Below are positions 47,055 to 58,600 of a DNA stretch of 64,000 nucleotides, in pieces. Made by a program: the position numbers and the translations under genes. The notes beneath the pieces are model-generated. The model was not told the origin of the DNA and did not search any database. It saw only the letters and a program-made list of their open reading frames with translations. The stretch lies in assembly GCA_031216915.1 (NCBI GenBank), contig CM062296.1, positions 452,104,287 to 452,168,286 on the forward strand. Reading direction: 5' to 3'. Every line of letters starts with the position of its first letter. Position 1 is the stretch's first letter. The stretch is from Pictodentalium vernedei (Eukaryota; Mollusca; Scaphopoda; Dentaliida; Dentaliidae).

Positions 47055-47526
47055 ATCATTTTAACTGTGATTGACTCAGAACATACAAGTTACTGAATCG
47101 GAACATTCAAGTTATTTAACTCTTTCGTAAAACGTATTCCCTTCACTTTCAGTACTCACAACGGAATAACTATTGTGCAACAAACGAAAACAGTGTGAGC
47201 TCTCAAGAATAGTAGCTTGGTACGCGATGATATTGTCCGAAAATACGGTATTTTGATACCACTCATGGTTTGGAACGATACTCTTTTATGAGGAGATATC
47301 TGGAGCTTTCACAACGATTTTCTTGCATACATGGTTACTGACATTCGGAGGTATTAGGCCGTTGTTATTGAATTCTTTTCTTAACGCCAATCACTGTTTG
47401 TGGTAGACAGATGCGATTTGCGCTATTTAATTACTATTAGTTATCTGAAGGCAAGTATCCATGCTTATCATCTTGCTTTCAGTTTAGTTACTTTCAGAAA
47501 TGCGAAGTCAATTTACATAAATATTG
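47055..47526. other. No gene seen
   Basis: No recognisable structure. Confidence 0.4.
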
Positions 47527-47675
47527 TCACATCACTGGATTCACCTGGTCGTAGTATCACGTCTCGTTGACGAGGTGAGATGAATGGATCAAACGAGCGG
47601 ATTGATCCAGCTATCTCATTTTGTCAAAGAAACGTGAAGTGACGACCATATCAATTCACTGGTTTGATAAAAGGT
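47527..47675. mobile_element. Family D-related palindrome, short copy
   Basis: TGGTCGTAGTATCACGTCTCG and its partner GTGAAGTGACGACCATATC resemble 25108-25235. The outer stem is CACTGGATTCA-type / TCAATTCACTGG. It lacks the long right part of family D. Confidence 0.65.
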
Positions 47676-47721
47676 AGAGTATCTGACACCTAATTACTTA
47701 AAAATACCCACTCCCGATTAA

Positions 47722-47963
47722 CCCTTTATCCAACGCAGACGATATCAAAATTTATTATTTTAAATATCATTGTTTTAAATTTTTCAAAAAATTTCAACAA
47801 AACCATAGCATGTGACCCCTCGTTGGAACGAGCTCGACGAGCTCGTTCCAACGAGGGGTCACATGATATGGTTTTATTGAAATTTATTGAAAAAATAATA
47901 TTGTTTCAACTGCTGAATTTGCATATTACGCGGGCGGATACGGGCGATTCGTTGGATAAAGGG
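47722..47963. mobile_element. Family A (subfamily A2) MITE
   Basis: TTAA at 47718-47721; right flank ATAA. Ends CCCTTTATCCAACG and CGTTGGATAAAGGG. Core TGACCCCTCGTTGGAACGAG and complement, perfect. Confidence 0.9.
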
Positions 47964-48063
47964 ATAAATACCCATCCAGGTCCATCGAACGCATCGTATC
48001 AATTGTCCGTATTTGATCAACAGGTTCTGAAGCTTCGTTCTCATACCATATTACGTGGGGAGG

Positions 48064-48243
48064 GTATTATCAATAAATCACCCGTAGAGAGGAGATAACA
48101 CCCAAGCAATAATTTCGAATTTGTTGCAAAGCATAACAAGCACAAGCAAAGTTCGGGCCAATGGACCACCTGATTATACAGAATTTGAAAGGGATACTTT
48201 GGGTGATATCTCCGCTCTGCGGGTGATTTAGTTACAATCCACT
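48064..48243. mobile_element. Family F MITE, second copy
   Basis: Left AATAAATCACCCGTAGAGAG, right CTGCGGGTGATTTAGTTACA then ATCC. Shares TTGTGCTTGT-type and CCAATGGACC stretches with 45410, in opposite orientation. The central GC stem is lost. Confidence 0.75.
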
Positions 48244-48634
48244 ACCCACATACTGTATAAGGGAATGGTATACAATTACAGCATGTGCTTATGAAAATGA
48301 TCGCAATGCAATAGTGGTATTTGTACGAGGAAACTTATAGTTATATAATAAATTCATCTTCCACATTAGTCCAAACTTGGACTCTAAGGCTGAAAAACAT
48401 CTTTCTTCGCATATTACGACCTTTGTGAGACCGAAACCCTTCTAAATATTTCACGGCCTTGTGGACAACTTATAATTAATACTTTCATTCGTTTTTATTC
48501 ATTATTTATTCATTATTTTCAGATAAACGTTTGTAGTCTAAACATCTTTTGGTGGGAGAACCTTTGTTTCCAGATTATACTGTTTCCCTCAAGCCCTACG
48601 TAAGTGCTTTTATAGTTCCTATTTTTACTTTCAG
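48244..48634 (+). other. Intron sequence 5' of the GPCR exon
   Basis: No coding signal in frame with the exon. It ends with the polypyrimidine tract and AG acceptor at 48633-48634. Confidence 0.6.
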
Positions 48635-49177
48635 GATTACCACCAGAGCTGTATTCCATTTGGGAGGCGTATCCATGGAGGTTCGGTGAACCGTTTTGTG
48701 TTTTTAAAGCTTTTCTTTCGGAAATGACATCATATGCATCAGTATTGACCATTACGGCATTTACGGTTGAGCGTTACGTCGCAATTTGTCATCCAATCAA
48801 AGCCCAGACATTGTCAAACCTATCGCGTGCAACGAAAATTATTATCACGATCTGGATAATTGCGTGTGTTTGTGCTCTCCCATACCCAATCCATACCAGA
48901 CAATTCTATTTTGTTGATCATCCGGTAACTGGTCTACCCCTGAAGAATTCTCTTCAATGCAATATACCGTTCAAATGGAAAGGGAGGATGACGTACATAT
49001 TCCAAGTATCTACATTTGTGTTCTTCGTCGCTCCCATGGCATTGATCACTGTGATGTACGTAATGATAGGAGTAAGGCTAAACAAGTCGGACTTTAACGA
49101 AAAAAACTCAAGGAATGGAGGTGCCTCAAACACTACGGCAAAGACTAAGGCGAGGAAAGCGGTGATCAAAATGCTTG
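48635..49177 (+). CDS. Internal exon of a neuromedin U / pyrokinin receptor-like GPCR
   Basis: A class A (rhodopsin-like) peptide receptor, expected in the plasma membrane and coupled to G proteins. The exon encodes 181 residues (counting the split first codon) from extracellular loop 1 to the end of intracellular loop 3. Visible landmarks: LPPELYSIWEAYPWRFGEPFC with the loop-1 W-x-F-G motif (15-18) and the TM3 disulfide cysteine (22); TM3 ending in ERY (46-48) then VAICHP; TM4 with its tryptophan (74); the loop-2 cysteine (109); TM5 with FVAPMALITVMYVMIG (Pro 134, Tyr 142); and ARKAVIKML before TM6. The acceptor is a pyrimidine-rich TTTTTACTTTCAG ending at 48634; the donor is G|GTACGT at 49178. 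Both introns are phase 1, so the exon is 543 bp and frame-neutral. ERY with TSYASVLTITAFTVERY is very like NMU/pyrokinin receptors. The exons for TM1-2 and TM6-7 were not found in the window. The reading frame is intact, so it is probably a live gene. Confidence 0.9.
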
Positions 49178-49695
49178 GTACGTATAGATTTAATTTATAC
49201 CATGATTACCTATTCTACTATATATGAAAAGCCTATGACATAAATTTTAGCTTTATACACCAACTGTGGTGAACACGCCAGCAATGGGATTTCACAGTTA
49301 AAATTTACACCTACAGTGGAACTACATACAAGTTGACCTTAATGACGTCGACCTGAATGCGAACTTGTCTAAATTTATCGCACGTCGCCGCGCAAAGAGC
49401 GAAGTGAAAGTAGCAATTATTTATTACGTTTTTAAATGGGTTTTCCTCATAAGATGCCAAAAATTAACAAACATGCATTGTCTCATGTTAATAAGGCATC
49501 CATAACTCGAAATAGTATGTTATTATGTTATTATTATTCCATTTCGTCTCGGCGATAAAATTGACAGCGGAAGTACCACCCACCTAAGCTCTTGTAAACA
49601 AAAACAAATTCGCACGTATGTACAGCTGCTGCTCAGTAAAATTGAGTAAAAATAATGGCGACTCTTAATAATGTAACGAGCATGGTATAAATAAA
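49178..49695 (+). other. Intron sequence 3' of the GPCR exon
   Basis: Starts with donor GTACGTATAG. The frame runs 16 more codons before a stop, as intron read-through. No TM6-7 exon seen here. Confidence 0.6.
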
Positions 49696-49835
49696 ATATA
49701 CCCATAGTAGCTTGGTGTACCAAATGTTCACCACTCGTGGCGAAGAGGTGTTAACCGCGCGCCGAAGGCCCGCGGTTAACACCACTTCACCACTCGTGGG
49801 GAACATTTGATGCACCATGCTACTATGGGTATATT
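49696..49835. mobile_element. Long palindrome in the presumed GPCR intron
   Basis: Arms of about 65 bp: ATATACCCATAGTAGC...CACCACTCGTGG and near-complement; tip GGTGTTAACCGCG / CGCGGTTAACACC. Single copy, probably a MITE. Confidence 0.85.
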
Positions 49836-49931
49836 CTATATATAAATGCTACGTCTCAAAATGCAGAGCTTCCGCTAAGGCTGCAAGAGGCTCCGTCAAC
49901 GGATTCATTCCCAATGCCGACACCCCCTTAA

Positions 49932-50150
49932 CACTTTACCCAATGAATAGATCGCATCCGCCCGCGTAATTTACAAACTGAGCAGTTTAAAAAAAAATCA
50001 GAAATTTTCAACAAAACCATATCATGTGCCCTTCGTTGGAACGTTCCAATGAGGGGGTTACATGATATGGTTTTGTTGAAATTTGTTTAAAAAAAATTGG
50101 GGAAAAAATTAAAATTAAAAACTTTAATATTGCGTGAATTGGGTAAAGTG
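49932..50150. mobile_element. Family A (subfamily A2) MITE, shortened core
   Basis: TTAA at 49928-49931 and 50151-50154. Ends CACTTTACCCAATG and TTGGGTAAAGTG: the same C-to-A change (relative to CCCTTT) is present at both ends. The core centre is deleted to TTGGAACGTTCCAA. Confidence 0.9.
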
Positions 50151-50154
50151 TTAA

Positions 50155-50609
50155 AAAATATACAGTCACGATACAATTAATAGCACATTGTTTTATTCCA
50201 GATATAAAGACACATTTTATTTTGTGAAAATGGAAAACAAAACCCTGAAAATATTTTAATTCTGCATTTTGTTTTTCAAATAAATGCGTAAAAAGATATT
50301 GTTTAACACCAGTTACTCAAATATTTATTTGCCCCCGTTTATTTGTTGGGTGATGCGATGGTTCTTTGGAAACAATCTGAACATTACTCTTTCGCCCTCT
50401 GCCAGTAGTTTTGGGTTGCCGTTTCTTCCTTCTCCTATCACGAAAAGTTTTTCCAGGCCTATTTTAATGGTACACATCAGTGCAATTGGAACTGTAGTAT
50501 AGCTCCTTCGTTTCCTGTGCTGTGCTTTTTCATATTGCTGTCGACCTTATAAAAACACATTTTCAAGCCGATCATCGAGGAGAAATTCTTGACCGTCGGG
50601 TTGGAAATG
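50155..50609. other. No gene seen
   Basis: An ORF at 50284-50502 includes FICWVMRW but does not continue as a receptor TM6-7. No other structure. Confidence 0.4.
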
Positions 50610-50830
50610 CGTAATCTAAACCTTCAGCTAACGTAACGACTAAAGCTGGTCGGCGCTGTTCACAAAAATCTCCATCCAAATATTAGTTTTTTTATTTTAG
50701 TTTCTGCTTCAAAAACATAGCTTATGACCTTCATTGGAACGAGCTCGACGAGGCAAAAAAGGGAAAATATTTAGTTATTCAGGAAATGTTTTTTTCAATT
50801 ACCGTCTGATATTTGTATAAGGTGGACAGC
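50610..50830. mobile_element. Family A (subfamily A1) MITE, decayed
   Basis: AACGTAACGACTAAAGCTGG, TCAAAAACATAGCTTATGAC and TTGGAACGAGCTCGACGAG match the left half; the right core arm is deleted, and only TTAGTTATTCA and an eroded TTTTCAATTACCGTCTG remain. The terminal TTAA is lost. Confidence 0.75.
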
Positions 50831-50895
50831 TGATGAAAACTAAGACAGGAGTAATTTAATTCTCCTTTCGAAACCAACTCACTCACAAAGTTACC

Positions 50896-50992
50896 ACATC
50901 AACGTTGACTTCTGACGTCATTCCCGTATTAGACTATTGTGAACGACATCAACGTTGACTTCTGACGTCATTCCCGTATTAGACTATTGTGA
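50896..50992. repeat. Perfect 47-bp tandem duplication, 50-bp spacing
   Basis: ACATCAACGTTGACTTCTGA starts at 50896 and 50946; both continue identically to CTATTGTGA. Identity indicates a recent event or an assembly artefact. Confidence 0.95.
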
Positions 50993-52278
50993 TAGTGATT
51001 ATGTGATAGTATTAATTAGTCTACACAATAATTGACTTGTTTGAAGCAATGCTTTTTTCGACAGGGACAGTGTCATTTTCCAAAAACGGAAATAAATGAG
51101 TCGCTGGCACTCGATCAGAAAAATGGTCTGCAGTATTGTGCAAGACAAATCCCGTCTAACCATTTTGTGAGATTCATCTTCAAGTAGTAGCTGTTCTTAT
51201 CTTGAAATTTACGATAGAAGTACAAGCAGCGTGGTGGCCAGTAATTTTACCGTATTTTTAACGGAGGTTTTCATAGTGTACCTGCCATAAAATGGAAAAT
51301 GGGTTTATAAATTCATTATTTTTTGAACCCGTGGACTACTCACTTTCCCGCATCCAAACAATACAAATATCATATATATTTTTTCAAATCAGCGTTTATT
51401 GAAAATTAGGAAAATTTAGCAACTGTGTCAGCCAGTTCGTATAAATCCTCTCATTTTGATTATAAGCTGTGGGTGGTGCCTTCATAACAAAGAAAGAGAG
51501 CAGTGATTTCCAGCACATGCCGTTGTGTTTATGTTTGTTTCAACATTTCAAACATCTGTTTTGTTTCCAAAAAATTATATTTTGTGAGTGCTTACAAAAT
51601 TGTTAATGGTTTTCAGAATTCCTCAATCTGGAGTACTATTTGAGTATATCGGGGTTGTTTTTATTTACTTGTCTAACATTCATTGCAAAACATTTGTCAA
51701 ATTTCTTCAATATATTGTATTTTTGTGAAAATAATCTTCCATACATGCGTTATTTACAAGCGCGAGACTCTGATACAACATTTTGTACATAAATTTGATG
51801 GTGATGAGAATTTATTCAAGTTACAATTTTTTCAACTGTTGTGCCACTAACTTGACTAATTAGCTGTTTAGGTTCAGATTCCATTCATTTCCTCACTTAT
51901 AAAACGCAGGCCATCCTGTAAACTGTATACGGCTGTCTTGACCTTCGCCCGTTTCCGGATAAGCTTGATCAGCGCGTTTGTTCAATATTACGAAAGGTCT
52001 GTGCTTTTTACTGCGATGCTTCAGCTTGAAAGCGTCCAGTGATTCAGATACAAAACCATAATTTTTATACTTTTGAGAAGAATTGTTCCCTTTCGCGCAC
52101 AAAAACGCATACGAGTCATTATTATGACCCAAGGTTAGTTTGTCCAATCAAAAAGCTGGAATACTATCTTAGGATTCCGCAATATCAGGAAATCACCTGA
52201 CACTATTTGATTTCGGGTGAGTATCCGCCATTACTATTTTGATACATCTCCACTCTCTTCGAATTTTCAAAATATGCG
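50993..52278. other. No gene seen
   Basis: AT-rich. An 84-codon minus ORF (51893-52147) has no known domain. Confidence 0.4.
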
Positions 52279-52282
52279 TTAA

Positions 52283-52490
52283 CCCTTTACCTAACGAATC
52301 ACCCGCATCCGCCCGCGTAATATGCAAATTTAGCATTTGAAAAAATATTATTTTTCAAAATATTTCAACAAAACCATATCATGTGACCCCTCGTTGGAAC
52401 ATGATATGGTTTTGTTGAACTTTTGTTTAAAAATTTAAAAAATGATATTTAAAATAATAAATTTTCATATCGTCTGCGATGGGTAAAGGG
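52283..52490. mobile_element. Family A (subfamily A2) MITE, core mostly deleted
   Basis: TTAA at 52279-52282 and 52491-52494. Ends CCCTTTACCTAACG and GGGTAAAGGG. After TGACCCCTCGTTGGAAC the sequence jumps to ATGATATGGTTTTG, so the hairpin tip is lost. Confidence 0.9.
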
Positions 52491-52494
52491 TTAA

Positions 52495-53266
52495 AACAAA
52501 ACAAAAGAATTTAAGAACCAAAAATATTTTCAAGGTAGCATATTTATTGATTTAAAACATTAAATATTTAAAAAAAATGGTTATAAAATATTTTTTGTAG
52601 TCCCAAAGTTCTTTGTTGCTTTTACTCTTCAATCGATTTGTTATGCTGAAGCGAACATTTACATTACAGTTTACTCAACAGATTAAAAGTGATTTTTTGA
52701 ACATTTAATATTATTTGCTAACCTTTTTCAGGTGGTAATGATAGTAAATATATGTGAGGGTTTTTTTTTCAGATACCATACGTTTTATTTTGTAAACAAA
52801 TATCGCACTTCGAACAGCGACGATTGTTTACTGTCACCATGGATACATATTGGTGCCAGTTATTGTTGAATTCTGCTCGGTGCTGTCAATAGCGTTTTCT
52901 AAAAAATAAACGTTATTTGTTTCTCGTGAAAATTTATTAATTCCCTGATTTACATGGACTTTCGACGTACTTAAAATGTTATATGGGGTGCAGCTTGCTG
53001 ATATATTTCCATACAAGGCGATGAGAGCTCATATCAGGTGAGTCTTACACGCCATGTAACTTATAACATAAGATTTGGCCGAAAAATGAGTTGACAAAAA
53101 CAAAAAAATAAAGCGCATGACGAGTTTGCTTTAATGAAATATTCGATAGTGCGAACAGTCATTGACATAAGAACAGCAGAACGGAACTTAATAACCCTTT
53201 CATCACCTCTACATATCATTTTGAAGTGTTTTGCTCGCATAAATGTCCATACTGTAAAGCAAGCGT
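52495..53266. other. No gene seen
   Basis: AT-rich; no recognisable structure. Confidence 0.4.
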
Positions 53267-53269
53267 CTA

Positions 53270-53938
53270 TGGACATTTTTCACCCTTGGTATCGACCAAG
53301 TAGAACAATTCAAGATAAAACCACTTTTTTCGTGGAATAACTTGCATTTTGATGGTGACAGTTTTTTGAGACCACAATCTTTCAGTCTTTTGAAAACTAG
53401 CCCCAGTCGTCCTAGTGTTCTCCATACGTCTTGGAGAAAACGATGACGTCATCTCCATATGCGAGACATATTCTAAGATGTAGATCATCTAAGCATTTTT
53501 GCATGAGTTATTATAAGTTGCAGACGTAGGCAAAAATCCGAAAGGCATCCTATTATACTCACAAAATACAAACGTTCCAAAAGGGAAGGCAGTTCTCTCA
53601 TTATTTTAAGCATCCAAAAGTTCGTCTTGATGGTATCCAGATTTTATGTCTAAGACAGAAAAATACTTTGATGTACTTAGACAGTCTACAATTCTGTCCA
53701 CTCGTAGTAATGCATAGAAATCTTTAATGGTTCTTTTATTAAGTGCTCTATTGTCTATGCACATACGAAGATCGCCTTTCTTCTTTCTGACAAGTACAAC
53801 ATTCGAGGCCCCTGGGCTTTGTGATCTCGGTATGATACTATTCGCTAGAAACGGTTTAGTATGATTTCGGACTTCATCGTACATTGCAGGGGGTTTACAG
53901 CGGTGACGCTGTTTGAATAGCAGGTCGTCGGCGTTCAC
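53270..53938 (-). pseudogene. Ty3/gypsy-type LTR retrotransposon reverse transcriptase, broken
   Basis: The minus strand from 53938 to 53606 reads through the N-terminal RT blocks: SPGASNVVLVRKKKGDLRMC, an LNKRTIKD block and KYFSVLDIKSGYHQ, where the aspartate of VLDIKSGYHQ is a catalytic residue. After frame changes, FCEYNRMPFGF is readable near 53550 and the catalytic YGDD at 53448-53459, followed by a FSKTY block and a damaged RLKDCGLK block. Stops and at least two frameshifts show it is inactive. No protease, RNase H, integrase or LTRs could be identified next to it; ORFs at 53986-54216 do not fit. This is a solo pol fragment. Confidence 0.88.
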
Positions 53939-54406
53939 ACTGGACCGTAGCTGTCTAGTACCACATTTTAGCTATTCTGAACAGCTTAGGGCAAAACAAA
54001 GTCTTTTGGTGCCAACTCTAATAGGAAGGGAAGTGAGGTGTGCTTCGATGTCTGATCCAAGTAAATTGGCCGAGTTTTGAAAAATGAACTGGCAATACTT
54101 GAAAGAGTGAACGGAGAATTGGTCTCGGAAAACTCCGACAGAACACGAAAGTTCTGAAGAAATCTTGGATAGGCGAAAGGGCGGCCACCTAAGTTAAACC
54201 TAGGCCACCGATTCAATTACTGGTCAGGCTGAATGATATTATTAGTTACACAGTTTGTTGGTGGCCTAATATGGTATATATGGTGTCAGTTAATTTTATA
54301 TTGGACGAGAGCTTATATCTTACCGACTGCTGCATCGATGCACAGAACTAATAACAACAGCGATCAAAATTAAATGAGAGAATTCTCACAATGTGGTCAC
54401 ATGTCT
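53939..54406. other. No gene recognised
   Basis: Upstream side of the RT fossil; a 76-codon minus ORF (53986-54216) is not recognised as gypsy sequence. Confidence 0.4.
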
Positions 54407-54470
54407 TTGCCTTGTTACAATTTATGGGAGAGTGCCTACAGGCACTCTCCCATAAATTGTAACAAGGCAA
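54407..54470. repeat. Perfect 64-bp palindrome
   Basis: TTGCCTTGTTACAATTTATG continuing to AGAGTGCCT, mirrored around ACA. One arm-like match (CACTCTCCCATAAATTGTAA) lies near 23753. Confidence 0.92.
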
Positions 54471-54885
54471 ATTCATACATACCAAACAGTTTCATTTCGA
54501 AGGTAACATGACACACATCCACAGAATATGAAGCCTTTTAAGTTGCCTAACCTGCACTTCAAACCAAATATGGGCTTCCAACACTCAATCTTTCAACTTG
54601 AAGCGTTTATCGGCTGCCGTCATTTTGAATAATCAATGGACGAAGGGGAGATTACCCATAGCTGTCAGCGTATATTGATGTTGACAGGCAATATATGGTT
54701 TTATATGCAGTCTGCATGTGACGTCTTTGAACCACTGAAATTCCTAGATACTTGTAGGAGGTAAGATATCAGTATATATATCTGCTGTTGCGATTAGATA
54801 ATAACAGATTAATAGGCCAATTACTGGTAATCCACTGACCTTAGCGGGCAGCCTGCCTTCACAAAAGACAGTGTTTAATTTGTGA

Positions 54886-54930
54886 AATACGTCATACCGT
54901 CGCGAGTGACACGCGACGGTATGAAGTATT
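54886..54930. repeat. Hairpin, arms about 19 bp
   Basis: AATACGTCATACCGTCGCG and complement, loop AGTGACA, one mismatch. Confidence 0.85.
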
Positions 54931-55824
54931 TATCTAATTAAATGCAGCCTTTTCTAAAGTTTATAACTTACAATTGTTTTATTGAAGACAAACAGTACCT
55001 CATTACCTCTTACGGACATTTAACGTTGACAGTCCGTCCAATCACAATTTCCAACACCGTATTGACAAAAAAAAGTGATAACATTTTTGTTTCGTCAATG
55101 ATCTTGCCCTCCACTGCCACAATGGCTTTCCTTCACAAGTGAAAGAAACATTTTGGTGCCAAAATGTTAGCCAACGAAGATGTTTTGGTACCATGTTTTA
55201 GTGCAATTGAATGAATTGACCCTCGACAGCGTGAACACTGCCTGTCATCAACAAGATCAATTCGATATTGCACAGCTTCCGAGTAACCTATATCTTGGTC
55301 AACCTTCCAAAATTTACCTTTCAATTTATCAATAATTGTCACATAGTTATGACATCACTCCTTTGTTTAAAGGAAGTGACATATTTCGAAGAGTTGATAA
55401 GATCATATGCTGTATTCAATAAAATATCACCCCAAGCTCTGCACCACCTGGGCGATGAAGGATGTCTTTCAAGAACAAAGGCAATGAATTGGGGAAATGT
55501 CAGCTCCGACATAAACAAAAACCCGTGAAAACATTTCAGTGATCTGCATTAAAATATCTGAACCCATTCACGCACTATTGTGAACTTCTTCGCCTGGTGA
55601 TTTTGTACAACGTTTCACACATAAAATAAAAACAAAAAAGTACGATAAACATTACGTTTTCAGTATAACGATAGCATGATTTTGCTGACTCAAATAAAGA
55701 AAGTGTTGAAAGGAATGAGAAAAACATGTTAAATTAAGTTAATTTAATCGAGACTTGATATTGAGTCTTACTTGCTGTTGGTGCGTCTTTTGTTTGTCTA
55801 AGAAAACAACTCTGTGACAAGTCT
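54931..55824. other. No gene seen
   Basis: Short ORFs only; no domain or repeat recognised. Confidence 0.4.
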
Positions 55825-55946
55825 TTTACACCATATCAGCTAGCGATATTGACCATACAATCGTTCGGGCATGTTCACTCGGGCAAAGCCCTCGTGAACA
55901 CCATCGCGATTGTATATTCAGTATCACTTGTTTTCTGCGGTGTAAC
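55825..55946. repeat. Imperfect palindrome, ends TTTACACC / GGTGTAAC
   Basis: Arms of about 55 bp with ATACAATCG / CGATTGTAT and GTTCAC-GGGC / GCCC-GTGAAC. Single copy. Confidence 0.75.
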
Positions 55947-56345
55947 ATGTACGTGTGGTACAGCCCTCTACCGGATCATCGGTTAGCAATGATGAGTCTA
56001 CGTGAACTTTCTCCACATGAGAGGCCCTATTATCTTAACATGATATCTCCTCCAACTCTTCTACCGAAACTTGTTGTATCTCACATCTCAAGGTTTTTGT
56101 TGATTTAACTGTGGCTCGAAATGAGACGTTTGATACATGTACATTGATAATTCCATTTTCATTATATTTATACTAATCACACTTAGAGTAATATCCAAGC
56201 CAGATTTCATTAGTTACACCAGCTAATAGCCGTAGAATTTCACGTGTTGCTTAGTATGATAACGTTTTTCCAACACACATGTATTCAGATATAGTTTTCT
56301 TAGTGTTTGTTAAAACTATAATGTTGTTTACAATGGCATTCAAAA
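55947..56345. other. No gene seen
   Basis: No recognisable structure. Confidence 0.4.
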
Positions 56346-56450
56346 TGGTTCGAACCCACGTCGATAGAGTTTTCTTGGGCACCAACCGTCTAGCGAAACT
56401 AAACTGAACGCACCCCACATGGCCACTGACAGACACCAAAAGGGAATGCA
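56346..56450 (-). mobile_element. SINE-2 head fragment
   Basis: GTTCGAACCCACG, CACCAACCGTCTAGCGAAAC and GGCCACTGACAGACA match the complement of the SINE-2 tRNA-like head. Body absent. Confidence 0.8.
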
Positions 56451-56527
56451 AGTTAACTAAGGATATACGAGACCAGTACGGAACACACGGAATACTCATT
56501 TTTTCAATTTCTTATCATATACTTGCA

Positions 56528-56875
56528 TAACTTTATTCTACATACTGCACCTCATGGAAATCAGCGAAAACGTCTCTATTTCAAATTTCCCGCGTGCTTT
56601 AGAATCAAGAAAGGATGCTGGCCTTGTTTACAATGGTATGGGGGGGGGGGGGGGGGTAAACCCACACCGAGAGAGTTTCCTTTGATATCAACCGCCCAGC
56701 GAAAGAATACTGAACCACGCACATCACTCGGCCACCGAAAGAACCCCCGTCATACCACTGTGAATAAAACCAGTGTCCCTTCTTGATTCTATGGCACGCT
56801 GGACATTTGAAAAAAGATATGTTCTAGATGATTTCCATGAGGTGCAGTAAGTAGAATTAAGTGATGCATTACATA
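56528..56875. mobile_element. SINE-2, palindromic copy with bodies at both ends
   Basis: 56528-56640 is the SINE-2 body in minus orientation (CTGCACCTCATGGAAATCAG, TAGAATCAAGAAAGGATGCT). 56641-56745 is the tRNA-like head in minus orientation, with about 16 G replacing part of the head. 56750-56875 is the body in plus orientation (TTCTTGATTCTATGG, GAGGTGCAGTAAGTAGAATT). Both outer ends are therefore SINE 3' bodies. No target duplication found. Confidence 0.82.
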
Positions 56876-58596
56876 ATGTTGTTGTTGTCAGCCTTTATAC
56901 ACCACAAAGTTTGAATCCACTCTTTGATAGCTCCTTTTCTCATGAAGCAATACTTCGAAAAGCCACATACCCGGGTGTGAGTAAGTATGCCGTTTGTAAC
57001 AATTTTACATTTGTCCAGTAAAACATTGAAAATATTTGTTCCGAGTAGTGATGGAACGGATGAGTTGTAATAACTGCCCCTTAAAACTAACAAAAGACGT
57101 GTGTGCCTCTCAACCCACATAAGCTTCTAACTTCAATATCTGTCTCGATGTAACATCAATATGGCAAATTTTGGCATATTCACTTTTAATAGAGATATTC
57201 TAAAGGTTGAACTCTGATGTCGCACAAATAAGAGTTAAAAACGAATGCCTGACAACTGACACGGAGGAATCAGTATTCAGCAAACACTTTACTGGTATAA
57301 TAGAGTCTTTGGCTCCAACTTCACCTGAAGTCTCAACTAAACCAAGCGGTCATATTTTTACCCACTGATGTTCTTCATATTCTGACGTAGTCCTGGCCAA
57401 AGCATGGGTCTGAACATATCATTAGTGCACTTCATTTTACAAAAGGCACCCAAGGCTATGATGGCTTAAAAGTCAGTTGCAGTATATTATCAGTAACTCT
57501 TAGTGACCGAATATGATTTATAGGTCTGTTCTGTTGTAGGTGCCTATGTGATAGTATTTATTGTGACACAGTTTGTACACAGCACATGCAGCACACGCCC
57601 AAGGCCCATATGCGAACGTTAACCAGTCGACATTCCGTTTAACCCCATTCGGCGCCTTATAGATTGATCTGGTTTGTCTTCACCACTCCTATCTTGCCAC
57701 ATGTTCCTATGCTCTGCATGTCTTTTACGCACATTGTGCAATGACACACAAGCAAGTCGCGGCGCTTCCAGACAATTCGGTGTGTAGATAGCTTCATGCA
57801 TCCAATTTGTCTAGTACCAAAATGGGAGTTCCCCTAAGACAAACTGGCAGATCTCCGTTCTGCGAAGAGCGATAGCTGGATTATGTGAAGGGAGCAGTGT
57901 GCCGGAATGTATAAAGGACTTGGTCGAAACATAAATCACTATCATAGTTTTGATTCAAAACATTTCGATGTCTCGCAACTATGTTCATTGATTCTATGTT
58001 CTAGATTGGATAATGGAATCGGTTCACTCCTTGTTGTCCTTGTTGGGCAGAAAGACTCAGATTAGAGGCATCTCACTGTGCCAAAGTTAGAAACTGGAAA
58101 AGCCATTTATTAATTATTATATTATTAATATTAAAATATAATTATTTGATTATTCTTTCGCCAATTCAATATGAGCATCAAGCATATTAGACGATGGCAA
58201 CCAGAAACAAAGGGTTGAAATCGTTAACATATTGGACTACTGGACTTTGGTGATTTACGCCCGCCGACGGAGATACATTTCCAGTGATTCGTATATACTT
58301 AATCACTTTTAAGATTAATATCACTTGAGAGCCATCGACGGATTAGGGCGAGTGCTGTCACGGCACAGACTCTCTTTAAACATTCTCAGTTCTCTATGTG
58401 TCATTTTGGGAATAATTGAGCAATTTACTCATTTTTTCAGTACACTATATTAGTACATAATTTATCTACCATTTCCCAAACAACGCAAACAGTAATATCA
58501 GTAGGGATAAAAATTCGGCGATAAAAAATCTTATATCGCTATTGCAGTATCGATAAAAGTCACATGACATTGCGAAAAAAGAACGACTGTGGTATA
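56876..58596. other. No gene recognised
   Basis: A 60-codon minus ORF (57619-57801) is not recognised. 58331-58372 (GCCATCGACGGATTAGGGCG onward) is nearly the reverse complement of 61350-61393. Otherwise no structure. Confidence 0.4.
58331..58372 (+). repeat. About 42-bp repeat, partner inverted at 61350-61393
   Basis: GCCATCGAC-GATTAGGGCGAG and GTGCTGTCACGGCACAGAC are shared. In one frame both read AID-LGRVLSRHR. Origin unknown. Confidence 0.7.
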
Positions 58597-58600
58597 TTAA

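Noticed and set aside
50284..50502. Possible TM6-7 exon of the GPCR (contains FICW)
   Set aside because: The sequence after it lacks TM6 proline context and the NPxxY motif, and no matching splice site was seen.
57619..57801. Possible gypsy integrase fragment on the minus strand
   Set aside because: Only weak resemblance, with no conserved integrase residues visible.
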